Source of the DNA: Thinopyrum elongatum | Lineage: Eukaryota > Streptophyta > Magnoliopsida > Poales > Poaceae | NCBI GenBank assembly: GCA_011799875.1 | Contig: CM022301.1 | Coordinates: 89,671,667 to 89,735,666, forward strand | DNA length: 64,000 bases | Direction: 5' to 3' | Part shown: in pieces, positions 56,707 to 64,000 of the stretch | How positions within the stretch are numbered: the first letter of the stretch is position 1 | Layout: every line of letters begins with the position of its first letter | Translations under genes and position numbers: made by a program | The notes under the pieces: model-generated | Told to the model about the DNA's origin: nothing | Database searches by the model: none | What the model saw: only the letters and a program-made list of their open reading frames with translations

Positions 56707-58817
56707 CTACCGAGAGAGAAGAGAGGGGGAAGAAATAAGTAAATACACAACAACGATGCAACACAGGGCATGCTACGACTATGATGTAGTGCAGGGTTGC
56801 CTGAAGTATGCCTAAGTCATTTTTAGTTACTATAGGATTAACGCGGGATTTCTTAATCGGAGCGTGTGCACTATTCATATACCGGAATCGGGCTCGGTGT
56901 TACGAGTTATCCCATGTAGGAGGTTCCGATATGGAAACAAACGGCACGATCAGATTCGTCTCGTCGTTCTGAGCAACTTTCATGTTTTAAGTTTTTCGAT
57001 CTGAGCTACGGTTTAAAAGTTATTAATTTTCAAAGTTTAAATGATTTTCTGGAATTATTATAAAATCAGCAAAAATGAAATATTGCATCAGCCTGACGTC
57101 ACTGTGACATCAGCTAGTCAAACCCGCTGGTCCAGGTCAAACCTGACCTGCGGGACTCACCTGTCAGTCTCAGAGGGAGTAATCAGTGTTTAAATTAAAC
57201 TAACAGAAAGTTTAGCCAGTGGGCCCGGCATGTCAGCAGCACAGCTAATTAACAGAGTTAACTAATTAACCAATATTAGTTAGTTAACTATGCGGGCCCA
57301 CATGTCAGCTGTAGGGGATGAACAGTAACCACGTTGACCCAGGTCAACGTGGTCAAACAGGCGCAGGGGCCCACTTGTCAGCGACCTGGGGTGGACCCCA
57401 CACGGCGCCACGCTGGCGGCGACGCCGGAAACGGCTCCGGTGACCCCGTTCTGCGGCGGAGCACGCCGGCGATCTGTGGGATTCCGCTACACGGCAGCAA
57501 ATCACGCGCCGCGACCACCAGTAGGACGAGGAACGAGCACTGCGTCGATCTATGCTATCGGTGCGAGCTCCGGTGGCCTGTAACATCGACTACGACGAGC
57601 ACGAGCGGCGGCCGGAATCGGGTCAGAGCGCATTCGCCGTTTCACGGTGTTAGCGCGTGAACTAAAGCTGCAGGGGCTTCACAAGTCCACCCTGAGCACG
57701 ACGGCAACGCTAGCGCGCGGGGAGGAGCACAGGAGCGCGAGGCTCGCCGGCCATGGCGGACGGCGGAGTACGGGTGCGTCGATAGGGTGGCTAGGGCTCG
57801 AGCGCCACCACGAGAGAGAGGGGGAAGGACTGGGTGCTCACCGAGGGGGCTCAAGAAGGCCCGGTGACCAGTTTAGTAGCCGCAGCAGCCGAGGAAGGTC
57901 GCCGGAGTTCTGCGGCGGCCGAAGAAGAGGATGATGTCGACGCGGCAGCTACCGGGTTCCCCGACTCCAACCAGATGCACCAGGGGAAGGGGAGGAAGCT
58001 GGCGGAGCTTGCGGACGCAGTTAGCGGTCGAGGGACCACCAGTGGCCGCGAGGACGACGGAGCTGCGGCGGCGAGCGCGGTCGGAGATGGATCTGATGGG
58101 AGGGAGGAGAAGGGGCGGAGCGAGCCTGGTGAGGGGAGAGTGATGGGGAGGAGGCCAGGGGGGAGGAACGGCCTCGGCCTTATCCTCCCGCGCCCCTGTA
58201 GCGTCGGTGGCTGCCGCGGTGTCGCGCGCTCGCCGGCGCGCGTGCGCGCAGCCACTGGCGCGGCGACATGGCGATAGAAAGAGAGGGAGGTTGGGCCAAA
58301 TGGCCGTGGTCGGGGCACTGTGCACTTAGGCCCAGTGCAGAGTGCCTCGTTTTATTTTTCTGTTTTCTGTTTTCAATTTTCTTTCTTTATTTTCTGTTTT
58401 GAAATAGTTAGACCACTTTTGCATTTTTGTAAAATATGAGAGTTGTCCCCAATATTACAATGCAATATTCCCTTCCACCAAAAATTGGTTTGGGCAAATT
58501 TGGATTTCTTTTGAATTTGATTTATTTATAAAGGAATTAAATAGTGCTGATTTGGTGCTGTTTCATGTTGTTGGAGTCATTAAACTAATCCAAGTATCCT
58601 TGGTTATATTTTTAATAGTGCTTTTGGAATATTTGCTATTTAGTGAACATTTTTTCAATAGTGTTTGAGCAAATTTATTTTGCACTTTTGAATTTAGGTT
58701 GATTTTCAGAATGGAGTTTGAATTGCTTTGGTTAACCACTATATTTAAGCACTGCAAATGATATGACTTGGCATTATTTGCAGTTGATCACAGTGGCTAT
58801 TACACAGGGGTGTTACA

Positions 58818-58831
58818 AGTTCTCCTCCTCT
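58818..58831 (-). other. Polypurine tract of the chromovirus
   Basis: Minus strand AGAGGAGGAGAACT immediately before the LTR start TGTAACACC. Confidence 0.85.
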
Positions 58832-58855
58832 AAAAGAAATTCTCGTCCCGAGAAT

Positions 58856-59317
58856 TTAGGAGGTAGAAGGAAAGAGGTCGGGATATTCTTCCCGAAGATG
58901 ATCCTCGCGTTCCCAAGTGGCTTCATCTTCAGTGTGATTCGGCCACTGCACTTTCAGGAACTTGGTCGTCTTCTGACGAGTTCGACGTTTAGCTTCATCA
59001 AGGATGCGGATCGGATGCTCCTTATAAGACAAGTCATCTTGCAATTCAAGCATCTCGTGATCCACTGCGCGGTGCGGAGATTCCTTGAAGCATTTACGAA
59101 GTTGGGACACGTGGAAGACATCATGGATATGAGAGAATTGTGATGGCAACTCCAATTTATATGCCACTTGTCCACGTCTGGCAACAATGCGAAAAGGACC
59201 AATATAGCGAGGAGCTAGCTTGCCCTTGATTCCGAAACGACGAGTGCCCTTCATCCGAGTGACACGAAGATAAGCTTGATCACCTGGTTGATAAGTCAGA
59301 CCCCATCGTTTGCAATC
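58856..59317 (-). CDS. Chromovirus integrase C-terminus with chromodomain-like end
   Basis: Continues the integrase after a stop codon at 59318-59320. LTYQPGDQAYLRVTRMKGTR and GKLAPRYIGPFRIVARRG form the GPF/Y module. HIHDVFHVSQLRKCFKESPH follows. The end FLKVQWPNHTEDEATWERED matches the chromodomain-like tail of Tekay/Del chromoviruses, thought to guide insertion to particular chromatin. The internal stop separates it from the catalytic core, so a complete integrase could arise only by readthrough. Confidence 0.85.
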   Translation of the reverse strand, partial: DCKRWGLTYQPGDQAYLRVTRMKGTRRFGIKGKLAPRYIGPFRIVARRGQVAYKLELPSQFSHIHDVFHVSQLRKCFKESPHRAVDHEMLELQDDLSYKEHPIRILDEAKRRTRQKTTKFLKVQWPNHTEDEATWEREDHLREEYPDLFPSTS

Positions 59318-60160
59318 CTAATTACTCTTTTGGCGGTCCTGAGCCGCCTTGAGATTTTCTCGGACAATTCTGACTTGTTCTTCAGCGTGTTGGATAATGT
59401 CCAGTCCCACAAGAGGTCGTTCCCCAGTTTCTGACCAATTCAGAGGGGTTCGACACTTACGGCCATATAGCACTTCGAATGGAGCCATCTTCAAACTGGC
59501 TTGATAACTGTTATTATAAGAGAATTCGGCATAAGGGAGAGATTCTTCCCACTTCTTACCGAATGATATAACACAAGCGCGAAGCATATCTTCAAGCACT
59601 TGGTTAACTCGCTCAACTTGGCCTTGGGATTGGGGATGATAAGCTGAACTCCATGTAATGTGAGTCCCCATAGCTTCTTGGAAACTTTCCCAGAACTTGG
59701 ACATGAAAAGACCGCCACTGTCCGAACTGATCTCCTTCGGAATACCGTGGAGTGAAACGATTCTGGAGATATAAAGTTCTGCTAACTGACTAGCAGTGAT
59801 GGTCTCCTTGACAGGCAGGAAATGAGCAACCTTGGAAAGTTGGTCGACGACGACAAGAATAGCATCGTGACCTTTCTGAGACTTGGGAAGACTAGTAATG
59901 AAATCCATTTGCACTTTATCCCACTTCCACAAAGGAATAGGGAGTGGTTGAAGAATTCTAGCAGGCTTCTGGTGTTCTGCTTTCACGCGACGACATACGT
60001 CACATTCAGCAACATATCGAGCAATGTCCTGCTTCATTCTAGACCACCAGTACCTTTGTCGGAGATCGCGATACATCTTGGTAATACCCGGATGGATAGA
60101 CAGCGGTGTATCATGAGCCTCCTTCATGACCTTGTCAGTCATAAGCTCGAAGCGAGGTAC
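59318..60160 (-). CDS. Chromovirus integrase core
   Basis: A 274-aa frame from 60142. Zinc-binding HPGITKMYRDLRQRYWW plus CDVCRRVK (HHCC type). Core residues D in VQMDFITSLP, D in EISSDSGGLFMSKFWESF and E in SAYHPQSQGQVERVNQVLED give a D-D-E set. It would join cDNA to chromosomal DNA. The frame joins the upstream RNase H after a one-base shift near 60178 ([13 protein letters not shown] continues in this frame) and stops at 59318. Confidence 0.87.
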   Translation of the reverse strand, partial: VPRFELMTDKVMKEAHDTPLSIHPGITKMYRDLRQRYWWSRMKQDIARYVAECDVCRRVKAEHQKPARILQPLPIPLWKWDKVQMDFITSLPKSQKGHDAILVVVDQLSKVAHFLPVKETITASQLAELYISRIVSLHGIPKEISSDSGGLFMSKFWESFQEAMGTHITWSSAYHPQSQGQVERVNQVLEDMLRACVISFGKKWEESLPYAEFSYNNSYQASLKMAPFEVLYGRKCRTPLNWSETGERPLVGLDIIQHAEEQVRIVRENLKAAQDRQKSN

Positions 60161-63100
60161 TACGATGCGGTCTCTGAAATATAATGTTCCATCTTCAGCA
60201 ACTGAGAAATCCCGGTACTTATAAGGTGAAGATATTTCTTCATCAAGTCAATTTCAACATCTTTGGCTTGCGCTTCCTTAACAGCCTTTTGAAGGTATGG
60301 CTGTACCACAAGGTTATTAAGAGAACCCTGGGGAACAATTCGCAGATTCAGCTGAGTCAGTTCTGCATAAAGACGAGGTTGAGCTCGCCTAACCATGAGG
60401 TTGTTGCAATATGACTTGCGGCTTAAGGCATCAGCCATCACGTTAGCCTTGCCAGGGGCATATGAAATACCACAGTCATAGTCCGTAATTGTTTCCAACC
60501 AACATTGTTGACGGAGATTAAGATCCGGTTGAGTGAACAAGTATTTCAGACTCTGGTGATCGGTATAAATCTCACACCGATTACCCAGAAGGTAATGTCG
60601 CCATAACTTTAATGCATAGATCACTGCAGCAAGTTCAAGATCATGCACTGGATAATTTTCTTCATGAGGACGCAACTGACGCGAAGCATATGCAATTACT
60701 CTTCGTTCTTGCATTAGGACACAGCCTAATCCCTGACGAGAGGCGTCGCAATATATGACAAAGTCCTTGCGAGAATCAGGAGGAGCAAGCACTGGAGCAG
60801 AAGTTAGCTTGTCCTTGAGGGTCTGGAAACTTTCCTGACACTTGTCTGTCCACTCAAACTTAACGCCTTTGTGGAGCAGATTAGTCAGGGGCTTGGCGAT
60901 CTTGGAGAAGTTCTCGACGAATCGGCGGCAATAACTGGCTAGACCGAGAAAGCTTCGGACTTGCTTGGCATTCTTCGGAGGAGTCCAGTCAAGGATAGCC
61001 TGAACACGCTCCGGGTTAACGGCAATACCGTCCTTGGAAATCACATGTCCAAGGTAGGTCACTTCAGAAAGCCAGAATTCACATTTGGAGTACTTAGCAT
61101 ATAACTTGTGCTCTCGAAGCCTCTCCAGAACAAGGCGAAGATGTTCGGCATGTTCTTCCCTATTCTTCGAATATACTAGAATATCATCCAGATATACCAC
61201 GACGAACTTGTCGAGGTAATCCATGAATATATAATTCATCAGGCGGGAGAACGTAGCTGGAGCATTCGTCAGGCCAAATGACATGACGGTGTATTCATAG
61301 GAGCCATAACGAGTAACGAATGCCGTCTTTGGAATATCCTCTTCGCGGACACGGATCTGGTGGTAACCCAACCTCAATTCGAGTTTAGAGAACACCGAAG
61401 ATCCAGCAAGTTGATCATATAAGTCATTAATCCAGGGAAGCGGATATTTATTCTGAATGGTTGCCTGGTTGATAGGATGGTAATCTTGGACCAACCTATT
61501 CGTACCATCTTTCTTCTTTACAAAGAGAGACGGTGCTCCCCAGGCAGAGGAACTGGGACGGATGAAGCCCTTCTTAAGTGATTTGTCGATTTCTTCCTTA
61601 AGCTCAATAAGGTGGTGCGGTGGCATCTTATAAGGACGCTTCGCAATAGGAGTGGTGCCAGGCTTCAAGTCGATGACGAACTCGACAGCTCTAGCAGGGG
61701 GTATTCCTGGAAGTTCTTCTGGAAAAACATCCGGGAAGTCGCACACGACTGGAATGTTCTCGATCCCCTCAAGCGGAGAAGCGTTCAACGCGTTCAAGGC
61801 ATAAATCTGAGCCTCGGCGTTCTGAGTGATGTGAGCTCGGTAATTCACTAACTCATCTGATGGATGAAGGAGGTGTACAACTTTAGTGGCACAATTGATT
61901 GCGGCGTAGTGAGCCTTCAACCAATCCATTCCCAGTATAAGGTCAATGTTGGAATTATTCAGAATTATGGGGAAGGCCTGAAACTTTCTCTCTTTAATCA
62001 CTACAGTGACTTCAGGGCTGAATATGATGGCTTGGCACCGACCCGCGGGAGTGTTTACAACTAATGGATGGTGTAGTGTTTCACACTTAACGTCATGCAA
62101 GAGTGCAAAATGTTCTGACATGAATGAATGCGATGCTCCTGAATCAAATAAAATAGTTGCAGGTACTAAATTAACAAGAAGTGTACCCATCACAGTTGCT
62201 GGTTGTTCCGGATCTTCATTCATGTTGACATGGAAGACCTGTCCACGGCCATAAGAAGGCATGACATTGCTGTAGCGAGGCTGAGAATTCCCACGGCCAG
62301 CAGAAGGAAGTGCTAACTGATTCTGAGAGCAATCTCTGGCACGGTGACCTGGCTGGCCACACTTGAAGCAGAGTCCACTGTCAGGACGTGGTGCAGGAAC
62401 TCGAGGTGGCGGAGCTCGAAGAGGCTGCCTCGGTGGTGGAGGAGGCAGACGAGGTGCAACATAAGATGGCCTGTTCACAGGAGCTGCTGGACGGTACATG
62501 CTCTGAGGTATCCAGATACGGCACTTCTGGGAAGACGAACCCGAAGATGAGCCCACCTCACGGGTGCGTCTGGTTGCTTCCTTGTGCTTCTTCAGACCAG
62601 TTTCAACCATGAAAGCCTTATTCACCAAGGTGGCGAAATCAGGATAGTCTTGAACGAGCAGAGCTAACTGAATATCATGATGCAGCCCTTCACGAAATTT
62701 CTCCTGCCTTCGGTCATCAGTAGGAATGTCTTCTTCAGCGTAGCGAGACAAGTCAAGAAACTCGTGCTGATAAACTTCCACAGTCTTGTTACCTTGAACG
62801 AGACTATGGAACTCGGCCTTCTTCCGGGCTATGACAGCTTGAGGAATGTAGCAGGCACGAAAAGCAATCTTGAATTCTGCCCAAGTGACTATGGTACCAG
62901 GTGGTAGGGTCTGTCGGTGAGTGGCCCACCATTGTGATGCGGGACCCTTCAGAAGGTATGTCGCAAAGGTGACATAATTGGCCGGGGCGACATCAGCAGA
63001 CTCCATCTCATAGGAGATGTCACGCAGCCAGTCATCGGCATCCAGCGGGTTGACTGTGTTGCGAAAGAACGCCGGGTTGAGTCGCATAAATTCTGGTAGT

Positions 63101-63162
63101 GTGATCGAAGGTGGCGGCTGGTCGGCATTGGGACGAGGGAATTGTTGCATAATCCCCGTCAT
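60160..63162 (-). CDS. Chromovirus gag-protease-RT-RNase H polyprotein (1,000 aa open frame)
   Basis: Gag domain at about residues 20-170 ([30 protein letters not shown]). CCHC knuckle [14 protein letters not shown] near 265. Protease [18 protein letters not shown] near 340 and [13 protein letters not shown] near 410. RT about 530-700 with [17 protein letters not shown] and catalytic [13 protein letters not shown]. RNase H about 780-900 with [35 protein letters not shown] and [11 protein letters not shown]. The first RT catalytic strand reads [12 protein letters not shown] where FSKIDLRSGYHQ is usual, so the metal-binding Asp is Glu. The true gag start is probably ATG 63245, out of frame through a one-base loss near 63170. 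Confidence 0.9.
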   Translation of the reverse strand: MTGIMQQFPRPNADQPPPSITLPEFMRLNPAFFRNTVNPLDADDWLRDISYEMESADVAPANYVTFATYLLKGPASQWWATHRQTLPPGTIVTWAEFKIAFRACYIPQAVIARKKAEFHSLVQGNKTVEVYQHEFLDLSRYAEEDIPTDDRRQEKFREGLHHDIQLALLVQDYPDFATLVNKAFMVETGLKKHKEATRRTREVGSSSGSSSQKCRIWIPQSMYRPAAPVNRPSYVAPRLPPPPPRQPLRAPPPRVPAPRPDSGLCFKCGQPGHRARDCSQNQLALPSAGRGNSQPRYSNVMPSYGRGQVFHVNMNEDPEQPATVMGTLLVNLVPATILFDSGASHSFMSEHFALLHDVKCETLHHPLVVNTPAGRCQAIIFSPEVTVVIKERKFQAFPIILNNSNIDLILGMDWLKAHYAAINCATKVVHLLHPSDELVNYRAHITQNAEAQIYALNALNASPLEGIENIPVVCDFPDVFPEELPGIPPARAVEFVIDLKPGTTPIAKRPYKMPPHHLIELKEEIDKSLKKGFIRPSSSAWGAPSLFVKKKDGTNRLVQDYHPINQATIQNKYPLPWINDLYDQLAGSSVFSKLELRLGYHQIRVREEDIPKTAFVTRYGSYEYTVMSFGLTNAPATFSRLMNYIFMDYLDKFVVVYLDDILVYSKNREEHAEHLRLVLERLREHKLYAKYSKCEFWLSEVTYLGHVISKDGIAVNPERVQAILDWTPPKNAKQVRSFLGLASYCRRFVENFSKIAKPLTNLLHKGVKFEWTDKCQESFQTLKDKLTSAPVLAPPDSRKDFVIYCDASRQGLGCVLMQERRVIAYASRQLRPHEENYPVHDLELAAVIYALKLWRHYLLGNRCEIYTDHQSLKYLFTQPDLNLRQQCWLETITDYDCGISYAPGKANVMADALSRKSYCNNLMVRRAQPRLYAELTQLNLRIVPQGSLNNLVVQPYLQKAVKEAQAKDVEIDLMKKYLHLISTGISQLLKMEHYISETAS

Positions 63163-63245
63163 GAACTGGGGTTGAGTTCAAACTGTTGCATCATCGCAGC
63201 CATATAGTCAGGTGGTGGCGGCGGAGGTGGATTGTTATCACCCAT
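63163..63245 (-). pseudogene. N-terminus of gag, shifted by one base
   Basis: ATG at 63245 starts MGDNNPPPPPPPDYMAAMMQ and runs to a stop near 63168. The next frame supplies [10 protein letters not shown], which continues as gag. Confidence 0.7.
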
Positions 63246-63490
63246 CCTGCTAAATCAACAGGGGTAGTTTAGCAGAAGCCACGACGAGTATTTTAGGAGC
63301 AAACATGATGTAACTCGACGGAATTTAAGTAGTACAATAGATGCTTAAAAGTAGACATTAAGTCATACAGATCCATACAGAGTCGGTTACATTCGGGCAG
63401 CATAATGGCGCTAATTCAAAAGCTAGACATGCTAGGCGGCGCGCAGGCACGCGGTAAGGAAGTACACAACGAGACATAGCAAAGGCTACA

Positions 63491-64000
63491 TCAACGTCGG
63501 AGAAAACCACTGAAACGGGGTAACTGCAAGTGCGGACGGCGGACGTTCGTCGCAGAAGGATCCTGCGCTCCATGTGCACTCTGATGCAGAACCCGGTCTC
63601 GAGCTGAAAGAAGAGGTCCACGTGCAGGTGTGTGACCTCCCACAGCAGGCCAATCGATCCCTGATGACATCTCGGTCCTGCTCGGGTAAAGAATGTGCTC
63701 CGGATGTATCCCTGCACGAACAGCTGGTAACAACTGCGTCATAGCCTCATAGAGTCGTGCTCGAGTGGCAAACAACTCGACAGCCAGAGCGCGAATATTG
63801 CGATCCAGAGCCTGAGTACACTGAATCAGAACTCGCTGATCGTAGCGACGAGGCTCGTACGGGGCACAGATAGCTGTGTAGTATCCAGTAGCATCTCCAG
63901 CAGGGGCATACGGAATATATCGATACTCAGAGGCATCCAAGCTGGCGCTGTGCTCTCCTCGGAGACGTGCGACAGCAGAGTAGGCGGCATCATGGACTGC
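63491..64000 (-). CDS. Extra sense ORF upstream of gag (unknown function, partial)
   Basis: An open minus-strand frame from the window edge to a stop at 63491, at least 168 residues. Visible pieces include AAYSAVARLRGEHSASLDAS, YDQRVLIQCTQALDRNIRAL, ELFATRARLYEAMTQLLPAV and PARGPLLSARDRVLHQSAHG. It has no known domain I can name. It precedes gag by about 245 bp in the same orientation. Additional ORFs between 5' LTR and gag are known in some plant gypsy lineages. The composition looks coding (predicted helices, no frame break). The start lies outside the window or at ATG 63940. Confidence 0.55.
   Translation of the reverse strand, partial: AVHDAAYSAVARLRGEHSASLDASEYRYIPYAPAGDATGYYTAICAPYEPRRYDQRVLIQCTQALDRNIRALAVELFATRARLYEAMTQLLPAVRAGIHPEHILYPSRTEMSSGIDWPAVGGHTPARGPLLSARDRVLHQSAHGAQDPSATNVRRPHLQLPRFSGFLRR

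Larger units (their letters stand above)
54623..58817 (-). repeat. 3' LTR of the chromovirus, 4,195 bp
   Basis: On the minus strand it starts TGTAACACCCCTGTG and ends GGGGGTCGTCACA. It shares layout with the plus-strand LTRs at 42808 and 17322: GC-rich leader (57380-58300), exon-like blocks A and B, hairpin array and polyadenylation-like region. Confidence 0.92.
54623..64000 (-). mobile_element. Gypsy/chromovirus (Tekay/Del-like) retrotransposon, 5' end beyond the window
   Basis: The 3' LTR is 54623-58817, followed leftward-to-right by polypurine tract, integrase with chromodomain-like end, RNase H, RT, protease, gag and an extra upstream ORF. The 5' LTR is outside the window. Three frame defects were found (63170, 60178, 59318), few for its length, so the copy is fairly young. 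A target duplication cannot be tested; the left 5-mer is ACGTC (54618-54622). Confidence 0.92.

Noticed and set aside
57834..58325. ORFs of about 150 aa on both strands in the chromovirus LTR
   Set aside because: Same GC-rich effect. A weak resemblance of one frame to 43587-43755 was noted but it stops before the donor-like site, so it is not called as an exon.

Overview
The window is a transposon-dominated piece of a large cereal genome. It is almost certainly a Triticeae grass (wheat, Aegilops, barley or rye group): the BARE/Angela/WIS-type copia LTR, Athila-lineage LTRs starting TGATAACCCACAAG, gypsy LTRs of about 4.2 kb, an Au-like SINE and a grass-type Helitron end occur together. Only two ordinary host genes are recognisable. 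They are a four-exon cinnamoyl-CoA-reductase-like gene (24943-26254, +), whose third exon appears to carry a 1-nt frameshift, and a six-exon Qc-SNARE gene of the SYP51/52 type (38588-36427, -), which looks intact (232 aa).

Layout. 1-1826: end of a minus-strand Athila-like element (internal tail, PBS, LTR). 2204-24067: one old SINE-like copy split by three nested insertions: an Athila-lineage element (2286-11869, TSD ACGGG), a Helitron (11977-16089) with a captured UTP23-like gene fragment, and a LINE (16219-24000). That LINE was itself hit by a 4.1-kb solo LTR (17322-21455, TSD CCAAT) and by a second LINE (21784-23865, 15-bp TSD). 24606-26254: LINE tail and the CCR-like gene. 26590-35113: plus-strand LINE fragment cut by a decayed BARE/Angela-like copia element whose right LTR is truncated and scrambled. 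36100-42260: SNARE gene with a long 5'-UTR intron that holds a 324-bp tandem duplication and a PIF/Harbinger-type element (39510-41327) carrying its own TATA box and a 343-aa ORF. 42363-53945: LINE with an RNase H domain, split by a non-autonomous gypsy element with two 4.25-kb LTRs (42808-53660, TSD CCACA). 54623-64000: minus-strand gypsy/chromovirus with nearly complete gag-pol and a related 4.2-kb LTR; its 5' end lies outside the window.

The most unusual signal is inside the long gypsy LTRs. All four LTR copies, from three distinguishable families, keep an exon-like 90-bp block with no length change. It is preceded by an acceptor-like site and followed by an invariant CAG|GCAAGC donor-like site. 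A second block begins after a CCAG acceptor 1.6 kb downstream. The two blocks join in the same phase into a short acidic, tyrosine-rich C-terminus ending DQE-stop or nearly so. This suggests an LTR-encoded spliced protein.

How the parts act together: the pol-bearing chromovirus could have supplied enzymes to the long-LTR non-autonomous relatives; the LINEs, Helitron and Harbinger element depend on enzymes encoded elsewhere. All coordinates and exon joins were worked out by eye. No similarity search or identity calculation was run.
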